Positions 44,517 to 55,746 of a DNA stretch of 64,000 nt are shown in pieces. Location of the stretch: contig CAJNOP010000030.1 of NCBI GenBank assembly GCA_905250075.1, positions 65,788 to 129,787 of the forward strand, written 5' to 3'. Below the pieces are notes generated by a model, which was not told the DNA's origin, ran no database searches, and saw only the letters and a list, made by a program, of their open reading frames with translations. This DNA is from Rotaria sp. Silwood1. Lineage: Eukaryota > Rotifera > Eurotatoria > Philodinida > Philodinidae. The position numbers and the translations under genes were made by a program. Position 1 is the first letter of the stretch, and each line of letters begins with the position of its first letter.

Positions 44517-47500
44517 ATATTATGTTAAAATAGAACAATTTTTGCTTCACATTTATTCACAAACAAAAACAAAAATAGTCGAAGGAATGTAAAAAAAATA
44601 ATCTTGTACAATTTCTTTTCCTTTTGTGACTTTAGATTTGTATCATGAGAAAGGCATGAATACTATGAATAAATGATTTATGAAAAAGGATCACTTTTCT
44701 TTTTCTTCGATTATCACTGAATAACAACATCCTTATTGTCAATTCTTGATGATTAATATCTTCATGGTTGAGTGACTAGGTTATTCGACACGTGCATCTT
44801 GAATAACAAATGATTATACAAACGTTAAAATGCGTTAAATTAGCATTTTCATCATTTTGAAACGTATATACTTGTTTATTGATTCGATTCATATTTTAAA
44901 CACGTTTTTCATAGTTTTACTTTAGTGTTTTTTGATTATAAATTATTAAAACAATCTTATTTTGCTGTTATGAAATGAATCATGATTAAACAAGAAATTT
45001 TTATTTTTGTCTGAAACATTTTAAATTGATCGAACATTATTCATTACAGTCTTTCATATATTAATTAAATATTTTCTTACACTATAGATATTAAAACACA
45101 CTTATGTAACCAGAACTAAAATAAATAAATTGTTTGACAATTAAGGCATGTTTTTATAATCGAATAAACAGAAGTTTGTATTGAATTTTCTTGACTGAAA
45201 GCTTTTGGCTAGAGAATGATATGCATATGAAAGTATACGTTTATATTTCTAGCCTGAATATTTTGTACAATGGTGCTTTAGAGAGGAGATGTCGAAGACG
45301 ATTGCCTTTCTTCCAAAAGATTGTTTTCGGATTTTTTTTTAGAAGAAAAAACTTAAAAATGAGTTGATACTACCGATAATGAGCTTCAAAATACGTTTTA
45401 TGATCATGATTGCTCTATGTTTTCACAGAATTGTCTCCATCATAAAAATCTTAGATTCAACTGTAGTGAGTTGTTGACTACACAATACGAGCTTCACATC
45501 AACTTTCTAAGATGAACAATGATAAAAGAGATGTAACCCTTTCAAAGTATCACGCAGCGCATTGTTACACTTGTACTGGAGATCATGAAAGCTTAAAATA
45601 TCAATAGTTGATGACATTTTCAATTGTCCTACTTTTTATATGGCACGCATCATTAAGTGCTGCGATTTTTCTTCTCTCTTCTGACTCATCTAATCTTCAT
45701 TATAAGTTTTTCTTTCGTAGATATGAAAACATCATATATCAGTGATAAGTTATCGATTGTAAATTGATTCTATTTTTGCATTAGTATAACTGTTTAAAAT
45801 AAGTAAGTGATAACTTTACTATATCATATACCTCCATCTGTATATATCTTATCTCTATATCTTTCTTTTCTCTTTTCTTTAGCAATACATATGCATACCT
45901 ATCTTGTTGTACATAATGTAATGTTCTCAGTTTTCTCTTTCATTTTAATTTGTATTATATCTAGCTTCTTGAGCAATAGAGAAGATTCAATGAGAAAAAC
46001 TATACTTTTGATGACCAATTCTTGTTTCGAGTCGTGATTTTTCATTAAAGGCCGGAATGGCAATGTGTTTGCCTACCTGTTGATGTAGAGTGTAATTGTG
46101 AGTGTATGTGGAATGTGAGTGACTTTAAGTATGGATATGAGAGGTAGATAGGTTTGCGTATGAGTGTAGTTGTGGGCAAATAGAGAGTCCGTACCGACAG
46201 CAACTGCCACAACCCCTCACTTACATCCACACTTGATTCGTTTAAAAGGAGATAATGTATTACATTACTCAACTTTTTAAAGTAGTTTGAACATGTTTTC
46301 GACGACATACGACACTGTTTTGAATAGTGAACTTTGAGAACGTTTAATCAAGCTCGGTTTAAAAAAACATGAACCGATTTCATCTCTGATAGTTATTCTT
46401 AATCCAGTACTCTTGTACTTATGCACATCACGATATAATTATTTCTCCGAGTAATCTCAAATAGAATATGAACTATTCAATAATTAAAAGAATCATTGAA
46501 AATAAGATTGTTCAAGAAAAATAAATGCTTAGCTAAGAAGGATATTCTCAATCTTGTCAAAATCAAATCCTTTTCAGAAAGAAACGCACATTCTATATAA
46601 TATTTTCGGTTCATTTTTAATAAATACATCAATTAATAAATGAAAATATGTTTTTCTTTATTCTATTAATAAATAAGATAGAAATCGTTTATAATATAAA
46701 AAATTTCACTGTCTAAATAACTAATATGAAATTCGAAAATCATATGAATATATGAAAGTCAAGTTCTCTGCGAAAGAAAGTTTCATTCTCTGTAGAAGTA
46801 AGAGGTAGATTTGTAGAAAAAAGCAACTATTAGATTATTCAAACATTGTCTTAGTCATTCTTAGGCCAATTTTATACATTTAAGACATAAATGTTGTTTT
46901 TTATATTCATTGTTTTTAAATAAACACCACTACGAACTACTGCATAAAAAACGTTTAACCACTTAAACCATTTTTGATTCATCTTTGACATACGTCGCTC
47001 TTCACTTAACTTTTGCTAAGATGAATTTTTCATAGAACAAAAATATTCACCCATTGTATATATTTTTATTGATCACAATGATAAAAATGCTCTTTACTAA
47101 TATTCAATTTATTTTGCGGAACACGTATATTTCTCAGTGCATGTGTTAATTCATACGAGTTTCACAAATGAATACTGAATCATCGTTCACCATCTAACTA
47201 ACAGATCATGAATAGATCTACGGTCTGCTGAAACGGATTGGTGTAGCATCATACATTTGTTTTTGAGCTACACTTGGTATACACAAACTTCCTAGGAGAT
47301 TATAGATGGACTAATCCAAACTTCAAAACCATTAGTTAAGAAAAATGCTAAAGGATTTCCAGTGTAATGATTAAAAATCATATACATGTCTCCAATTTTG
47401 AATCAGTCAGCTACAAGACTCATCATGACACCGTTTCTTGCAATGGCTTTCTTCGATCGATAATTCATTCTTTTTCATCGTATTGAAATAAATCAAAATC

Positions 47501-48876
47501 TGTAAGAAGTCTATCTATTAGTATTATTTATCATATGATAGAAATTGATTCTTTTTGGATGAGCCTTCTTTTTAATTAGAACTTGTTAAGATGGCATAAT
47601 CATAATTAAACACAATATTTTTCTGCTTGATTACAAGGTCAATATAATTTATTCATCCTGATTCATCCTTTCATAACAATTTTCTTTCGTTAAAATCAAA
47701 ACATCTATTTTATATATTTTGATAATATTAAGAAATCACAACATGATCAAGCCTAATACTCAGAAAAGTGCGAACAGATAAAAAATTATCTTTCTATGAT
47801 GAGAAATACACTGTCGACTTTATAAAAATCATTTGTACTTTTGTTACATGTGAATAGAAGGTAGATATATAACAGAATTCATTACGACTGATCTAAGCTT
47901 TGATGAATTAGAAACTATAACAAAAAACCAGTAATGAGAAGCGATATTTCATTCAAAAGACATTTTCCATGTTTAAATATTCACAGAAAAAAAGAGAAAA
48001 AGTGTAACTTAGATGTTGCATGAACTGTTTTCTCTTCAACAATGAAACGAAAAGCTTGGCTTTTTCTCAATCGTATTATTGCAGTTTTCTAAATTTCTAC
48101 AGAAGGTGACCGATATCGTTGATATTATAATAAGAATAATAAAGATGAATTATTGTTATTCTCTTTCAAGAATATACCTGGTCAATGGATTCGTTGCTGA
48201 AAATAGTATGTTTCTATTAATCAACATCTATTTTAAACAAAAGAATAATTGAAGCCTAATTTTCTTAAATATGCATTATTAACATTCAAAGTGAAGATCA
48301 TTGATAACGATTAAAGTCAAGTTTTTAATTGAAGAAAGTTTCTTTTTGTTCATGGCAATTTAATCAAATTCAATCGATATTTAATAAAAAATAGTCAATT
48401 TTCATCGAACTTCATTACTATTTTACAAGAGAGCACACACAGTCGAACGCTTGCACTTTAATTTACTTATGTCTTAATTTATTTGGTTTAAAAAATTACT
48501 AGCCAAATGAGTTTGTGTTAACTTTTTGTGCGTGTTCGTGATAAACAAATTGATTCAGAATATCGTGCTCATTCTGATGCAAGTAATGTTAATACATAAC
48601 GTCACCTATCGCTAACTTTCTTTGATATATATTTTCGTATGGATATATTGTGGACGGTGGACTACATTTTGGTTGACGTGAATTTTGGTTCACTTCCTAC
48701 GACCAATAAGATCGGTTTACGTACTAATATTCTACTCCACTTTGTTAGTTCTCTCTTTGATAAGGATAAATTAACTGCAAATCAGTTGTTTTAATAAATA
48801 AGAAAAAGATGAAAAATAAGAACAAAATGCATAAAATCTGTCAGAAAAACCAACCTTGTATAAATATTTTTTTCAG
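44517..48876. other. AT-rich intergenic region with one GT-rich repeat
   Basis: 4.4 kb without a convincing gene. A minus-strand stretch near 47190-47480 reads as a possible hydrolase-like relic (LAFFLTNGFEVWIS) with stops. The 45807-46037 and 46045-46308 frames are low-complexity or repeat. The last 300 bp should hold the upstream region of the Fic gene; a TTTTTTTCAG acceptor-like sequence precedes its ATG directly. Confidence 0.5.
46075..46232. repeat. GT-rich stretch with CA-rich closing arm
   Basis: A run of GTGAGTGTATGTGGAATGTG-type sequence (46097-46180) is followed by CCACAACCCCTCACTTACAT and CCACAC (46208-46232). It looks like a larger, diverged member of the window's GT/CA stem-loop class. 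The minus-strand 87-codon frame here is repeat translation. Confidence 0.45.
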
Positions 48877-50271
48877 ATGAAAATTTTATATATGTTCATT
48901 TTTTTTCTTATTGTTACCTTTGGCGAGTACGAATACATCACAAAAACAAATCAAAGATTATGATTTATTAACAAATTTCACAAAATATAATGATCTCAAT
49001 CTTGTACATATTCTTAGCCAAGGTATATCATCAAAAATCTTCAGTTATATCACAAACAAATACATGAATGAGGAGAGATCAATTGAAAACGAACCAGCGT
49101 TGATTTATGAACTCGCTAAATCATGCATAGAACTTCATGGTTATGAATATAGTAAATATTTATTAGTAAAATTGAGAAAATTTATTTCAAATAAGGTATT
49201 TATTAACGCAATGATACAAGAAGTAGATAAAATGAGGAGTGATTATTTGGCACGAGTAAAAACATATGAAGATGAAGTCGAATATTATCCAATGGATAAA
49301 TTTCATTATAAATGGAAAGATTTACAAGCATTAAATTATCAAGAATATCGAAACATTTTCACTAATGTAATTGATAGTGAACAAATATCATTTATGAAAT
49401 ATGCAAGAAAAAAAAATATATGAATCAGCATCATGTATTCAAACAAATATTCTATTTATATGCAATTGAAACAGGACGAATAGAATATGTTTACGATATT
49501 GATGATACTATCGTAATTAACATGATGAAGAAAATGAATTTGAGTATTTTATTAGAAGAAGAAAAGAATAAAACCAAAAATGAATGCGAACAAATTATAA
49601 AAATTATTAATATTCAGCTCAAGTCCATCTTCAACAAGTGAGTTGCTTATCATTTAATTGCACTTTAACTGTTGAGTTTAAGTACTTTTAATTGGTTTGA
49701 TAAATGTTACTTCTGTTTTTCTATAATTAATTGTTTTTCTATTTTCAGTTCTCAACAATTACCACTATTATTTACATTAGATTATTTAAAACGATTGCAT
49801 GCTGACCATATAAAATATGCACCATTTACAAGCCAATATGTACCAGAGTTGCAAGCACAAATTAGAACATTGATTCCGTCGGGTCGATTTAAACTGGCAC
49901 CAAATTCACCAACACGAAAAGATGGTAAATTATTTCAATTTTGTCCACCATCTCAAGTTGAACAGCAATTAAAATTATTATTTTCGTTGTATGAAAAATA
50001 TGAACAGAAACATATTGATCCAGTTATACTAGCTGCTTGGTTTCATGCAGAATTTATTCGAATTCATCCATTTGTCGATGATAATGGTCGTGTTGGTCGT
50101 TTTTTATCGAGTAAAATATTGATGGATAATGATTTATTGCCTTTTATTGTGGAGAAAAGAAAAAAGTTGGAGTATATTGACTGCAAGGATGAAAGTATTG
50201 CACAAAATAATTTAACATCATTAGTTAATTTTATTAAACGTGAACAGTATTCACTTATTGAATACGTATGA
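48877..50271 (+). pseudogene. Fic-domain protein gene with two homopolymer frame breaks
   Basis: The 3' exon (49749-50271) is intact and encodes the Fic fold: VILAAWFHAEFIRIHPF followed by VDDNGRVGRF. This matches the HPFx[D/E]GNGRxxR core except that the first Gly is Asp. It joins across a short intron (49640-49748) to a helical N-terminal region with an ETGRIE that may correspond to the (S/T)xxxE inhibitory motif. Fic enzymes transfer AMP or related groups to target proteins. The 5' part is split: the ATG at 48877 opens a signal-peptide-like start that runs out of frame at a T8 run (48899-48906), and the middle frame ends at 49421-49423 after an A9 run. Either the gene is dying or both runs are miscounted in the assembly. 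Bdelloids carry many Fic genes, probably partly acquired. Confidence 0.7.
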
Positions 50272-51625
50272 AAACAAACGATGTGTGAAAAACGGAAATA
50301 TCTTACTTGTTCACTTGATGATTGATCTTTTTTGTTTCAACTTGTTTTTATTTTTATAATCCTTTGTCGTTATTGATATTATTTCTCGATATTCTCCTTG
50401 TCTAATCTATTATTCTATTAAATCAGATGAATCTATGAACTTTGAACCACATTTTTCACATACGAGTGTTTTTGTTATGATCTACATCTACTTCAGATGC
50501 AATCATTAGGATTTTGCCCTCTCTATCTATAGGATTAAAGAGTGTAACTTAAGTTGTGATTCTATTTTTCAATAATTTTATTAGAAAAGAGAATCAGAAG
50601 TTATGTTCTTTTTCTTCGACCAAAATCCCAGTTAACCAACTCGTAAAATATGAGAGAACACTCGTTTTTCAAAAATATGGTCGAATGTTCATTCATTCTT
50701 ACAATAATTTATTCTCTTAGCGTTGTTAGTTACGATAGTACCATTATATCGCAAGATATTCTCTGCTCCGGTTTTTTTGAGCAGATATGTATGTCCGATG
50801 TAGTTGATAATATAAAATAATGTCTATTATTTTACATTATCAACTACATGGGATAGAATTCTTTTGTTTCATAATGCTGATTAGTCTATTGATTTATCCA
50901 AATAAGTTTTTTTTTCTGCATATGTAAAATAGTAATTGTTTCTATGAATATGTTGTTATTTGGTTGAGCCACGCCTATTTGTATCAAAACTTTGTTGTTA
51001 CTCTATTACTTCTCTTGGATTATTTCTCAGTTAACTTTGTTGTTATTCGTTTTTCTTTTCGCAATATTGTTAGATAGTTGTTGTGGCGATTCATTTTTTA
51101 CTATGTCAATAAATCGGCGAAACCAATACTGCTGTAGTATATATTTTTCTATTTATATAATAATATAAGATTTTTTGGAAGAAATTAGGATACTGATTGC
51201 ATAGCATAAAGAGTAACCTGTCTTTTTTTTTCTTGTAATGACTAATAGCAAGAAATCATATCTAAAAATAGTGATCCATAAACTTTGTCTCGTCGAGAAC
51301 GCGCATCATTTTGATACTTGAAGAATGGTTCAGGAGAAAATTTTTAAAGTTTTAGGACAGATAGATCTCCATGAGAAAAGCAAGATCTATATAACATTCA
51401 AAATTTCCAGATATTTTCTGCGAGAGATATTAGGGTCGTAAGGGTTAAAAGAACTCCCTTTTTCAGCGACAAAATCTCTGTTAGAAGTAACAGCCTTTTA
51501 GGATCACTACCAAAAAGTTTATATTTTTAGCACTATAAAACTTATTAGCATTAGTTAATAGTGTTACAAAATACAAAGACAATACATGTTTGTTTTTATG
51601 ATCTTTTACTAACAAATATTTTCGG
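50272..51625. other. Intergenic, one hairpin
   Basis: AT-rich DNA downstream of the Fic gene. The only structure seen is the hairpin at 50798-50849, described separately. No exon was recognised. Confidence 0.55.
50798..50849. repeat. Near-perfect 24-bp-arm hairpin
   Basis: Arms 50798-50821 and 50826-50849 (ATGTAGTTGATAAT and its complement, continuing into an A/T-rich stem) pair at 23 of 24 positions around a four-base loop, GTCT. The size is like a small fold-back or a very short microRNA-type stem. No flanking duplication or downstream gene suggests a role. Confidence 0.7.
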
Positions 51626-51805
51626 TTGAATCCACTGATGAATGAAGATTTCGTTTTGAATGAACATCAGTCGGAACGTCTCGAACAAATGCTAGCTAAT
51701 GCTCAAATATATGCATATCAAAATGAATATAAGTTTCTTAAACTTGCGCAATGATTAAGAAGATTTCGATCACTATTTCAACGTGTATTGGATAAATTAA
51801 AATAG
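51626..51805 (+). pseudogene. Coding remnant of 59 codons with one in-frame TGA
   Basis: A plus-strand frame reads FVLNEHQSERLEQMLANAQI, then YAYQNEYKFLKLAQ, TGA, LRRFRSLFQRVLDKLK and a TAG stop. The helical, charged pattern looks like true protein, and the TGA sits where Trp would fit (AQ-stop-LRRF). No splice partner or family was recognised. Confidence 0.35.
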
Positions 51806-52335
51806 TTTATTTGTGCATACACATAAATATTTTGTTTGCTTGTACTAAGGGTAAGTATAAATTGGAGTAACAGAGAAGTTCGTCTTATAGAACAAAATAA
51901 GTATGGTCGACTCTTACACCAGGAAAAGACGATGGGAAAACAGAAAACTTCACAGCTTCAAGAGACTTCATAAGACTTCAATAGATTTCAAGACAATTTG
52001 AGACTATCTAAACGTTGGAGAAACCTTAGATATCGATTGTAGGTGAATATGGAATGTGAATATAGGTGTAAAAGAGTCAATGGAAAAACAAGTGATTCAA
52101 TTGACTTCTACATCAGTTGAAAATCATAAAAAAAAACAGTCGAGTTTCAGTGATTTTTTTTAATGATTCCCAATTATGTTTGATAAGTTTTCAATTTGTC
52201 AAAGTTATCGTAACGCATCCAAACTCACAGATTACTGTTCTCCTCTTGAAAAGAGTGGTGTTGCCGTTGATATGGTTATTCATATCAGCTGCAGTCACAA
52301 TCACCACACTTACAACGTCATAAAACCTTGAGTTA
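51806..52335. other. Spacer with degenerate AGACTTCA-type repeats
   Basis: Around 51954-52010 a string of loosely repeated CTTCAAGAGACTTCATAAG-type units occurs. Similar units (CTTCAAGAGACTTAAG) recur at 53430-53480, on the other side of the TTAA element. The 68-codon frame at 52117-52323 is not taken as a gene. Confidence 0.4.
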
Positions 52336-52339
52336 TTAA

Positions 52340-53244
52340 GGACCCTCCCCCCTCCTCAGAAATGATTTCCCACTTAGAATGGGTCTTTTAAGCTGAAAAT
52401 TTCAGGGATCAGTGATCCTGGAGAGATACGCCTCTGGTAAAAATTTCAGCTCTATAGGTCATACTAGACCGAGTTTTCAGCTGATTCATAGGCCATTTTT
52501 GGCCTTCAGGAGAATCTGGATAACTTTGTCGCAATACGAGGTATAGAGCTCGGGGTGGTTTCAGATTAAACCCAATGTCAATACGCAACTTTTCATCAAC
52601 CAGAATTTTTAAATTCCATATTGTTCATTTTTTATGAATATTTTAGTAGGCATGTCTTAAAAAAACATCAAAAACAGCGATCTGACGACAGTAAATTTCA
52701 CTTTTCTCAGGACAGGAATCGGTTTTAAAAAAACTGGTTGATGAAAACTTTCCTCTCATTGAGACCTTTAAAACAAAAAAAAATATGTGTTATATCTTGA
52801 ACCGTGCGTGAGTTATCTCAATTTTTCTGACTGAAAACCATGTTCTGAGAAAAACGAGAAAGAAGTTTTAGAAATGGATTTTTTCACTCAAATGCAGAAA
52901 ATAATGATATATTGATAATATTTATGTGAAATTTTTGAAAGCACGCCATAGATGACGTCAGCTAGCACTACAGGTCGTACTATATGATATAAGAATGTTT
53001 ATTCCATGCGGATAGAAGTAAAAAAAGTAGTATTCCCAAAAATAACAAAAACCGCGAAAATCTCTCCGAAAACCGGGTAGTGAGGTGGAAATCTCCTATG
53101 AAAGTGTGTACAAATTTGACCTTTTCTTTTTAAATTTATATATATTCTGAAAGAGGAAACTTCGCTGCATCTTCCTATGATAAAAACTCGACTTCGATTA
53201 CTTTACCAAAAAATGGATTTTCTGAGGGGGGGGGGGGGGGGGGC
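52340..53244. mobile_element. TTAA-flanked non-autonomous element (piggyBac-like)
   Basis: TTAA stands at 52336-52339 and at 53245-53248, the target duplication used by piggyBac elements. The two ends are inverted and C/G-rich: the left starts GGACCCTCCCCCCTCCTCAG, the right is the complement of GCCCCC...CTCAGAAAA with an 18-G run (53226-53243). Beyond these ends the interior is non-coding and somewhat richer in GC than the flanks. No transposase frame exists, so it would depend on a partner. The inverted ends are short (about 20-30 bp) and imperfect. Confidence 0.55.
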
Positions 53245-53248
53245 TTAA

Positions 53249-55746
53249 CTATGATCCTTTGAAATGTCAAACGAGTTTTGACTTTATCAGCAGATTGACG
53301 AAGCAATAAAAGTTCACATTTCTGATAAAATAAGATCATTGAAAACTAATGAGTTTCGCTGGTTTTCTTATGAATTTTGCATTCACTAAATGTATGTAAA
53401 AATTTCAGATGACTTTTTGAGATTTCATAGAACTTCAAGAGACTTAAGCAGACTTTGAAGGATTTTCAAGACTTTATGGAAATTCATAACCGAAGTGTCA
53501 CTTGTTTTTCTTTCGGGAAAAATTTCTAATTTCGAATGATAAATAAGAGAAAATTTGTTTTTTGTCGATAAATCAATTTGAAATTATTTATTTGATGGGA
53601 AATAGGAAGATACTTCGCAATGATATTTATGTCTAAATAGAAAAATATTCTTTTTTATGTATTTAAATTAACAGTTTTTGTCAACTGATAAAAACTGTCT
53701 TAAGATGAAAACTTATGTCAAAAAGTTTCTTAACACAAGCTATTCTCAATAAGTATCAGTTGAGTGTCTATGATAAATATTTTATTGATTTTGTGACAAT
53801 TAAATAATGACGTTTGAACACATCTTATAATAACAATATAAGTAATATGCACTGAAACGTGCTTGAAAAATAAATTCATTTGTAGAAGAAAAAGTAATAG
53901 TTAAGACTCAAAATGTTTTTGTAAGCTGATTTTATTAGAAATCTTATAGGATATTTTTGAAGAAAAATTATAAGAATATTGACAGTATTCACTTTATTTA
54001 TTAGATGAAAAACTACTCTTACCATTTTGAAGATGAATATAAATAAATACATTGCTAATTGCTTTTTGAAAAATAATCCATAGGTCTTATATAAAATATA
54101 GTGTGATATTATGTCATTGATTCATTTTTTTTCTTTTCAGCATCGATTTGTAGAAAAAAATAAATAAACACTATTATTTGGAAAACTATTTATAGAAATA
54201 CTTTTGTTATTTGATATTTCTTTATTTATTCACGAATTTCAATTAATTTTAAAGAATTCAAAATATTGTCATGTCTTCATCAATGTCGAACATAAGGTTG
54301 TTGAAAGATCTAATGAGAAAAATAAAAATTTTCATTTTTATCATTTTCTCTTTAATTTGAATGACATTAGTATACCCTAATCTTATCAATGAAAAATAAA
54401 ATGAAATGGAATTTCACGCAAAAATCGAATCGAATTATTTATATAACTTTACAATGATAGAATTGAGTTTAATTTAGACTTAAACTCAAGCATAGAAAAC
54501 TCAATTCGAGTAATACGTAACCATTCTTAAAACATGATTTATGAAAGCAGCTTCCTTTGAAATATTCAAATTTCTTTGTTTCCTCTTGATTTTCAATGAG
54601 TGTCATAGTAAAACGAATAGGAAACATTACTGAATAGAACCGTAAATAGGTTTTTCTAGAGGATGTTATTTATTCAGAACTTTCGAAAGTAGACCAAGGA
54701 TGATTTAATGTTACCTTCTATGACTTTTGTTGTTCACGAAAGGAAGTTTACAAAGATCTCTGATGCGCAGATACGAAGTTTTTTTTCATTGCAAATAAAT
54801 ATCTATGAACGAAACTTTTTAACTCTTTTCATTGAAATAAATCGTATTACTCAATAAATTATATTAAGTGAATTTGCTAGTAACTAATTTCGTAGTATGC
54901 TTCATGTTACAATGATTTAAACGGAGCAATTTTTTCATTTTTTCTGATATTATTTATTGAATAGATTTTCTTATTCACTATAATAAAAGGATAGCAAAAG
55001 AATAAAAAGTAAAAACACCATATATCAAGGAAGAAATTTTGAAAGAACTTTTTTTTTTTTTATAAACTTGTATTAGATTAATATTATTCAAATGTTGCAC
55101 TAAGTGATTTGTAATTGTATATCTACAGGAAAAGTTATATTTTTTCTTTCTAGTTTATTATACGGTACTGTTATCTGCTTTTTTGAATGATGTCATTGAA
55201 AAAAAATTAAATGAAATTTGTTTCAAATTCTGATTAATAAATTGTTAATTGAACCGGTGTATATAGCAATAGCTTATTTCAGGAAATATCATTAAAATAA
55301 TCATTGGAAGAACTTTAGAAAAAATTAAGAGATTCTGTGAAGCATCAGAAAACAAATATTTTACTACGAAGTGCTATTGATGCTCATAAATATTTGGAAT
55401 TAGACCTAAAATTAAAGTAATAGTAATGAATAAGATTTATAGTATTTCAGTCTGATTTCTTGAGTAAAAGCAAAGGTATTTTTCAGGTATACAGCAGAAA
55501 TATATATTACAAAGTTTTACAACTCCATTATATGTAAAATTCTTCAAAGAAAAAAGAATTATAGAAATAAACTTGTAGTACAAAATATAAATATTATGTG
55601 TGCATTGCCATTCATTAATGTTTAAATAAAGACATTGACTTTTATTTATGAAAGTAGATTTATTTTTAAGTTTTTTCTATTTTATGTTTCACATCAGTCG
55701 AACAAGACAAACAACACAAAATAACTATTTTCTTTTTTTTTATTGT
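53249..55746. other. Intergenic, no gene seen
   Basis: 2.5 kb of AT-rich DNA. The first part carries the degenerate AGACTTCA-type units noted on the other side of the TTAA element. The remainder shows no exon, RNA gene or repeat and ends with the 3' side of the receptor gene. Confidence 0.6.
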
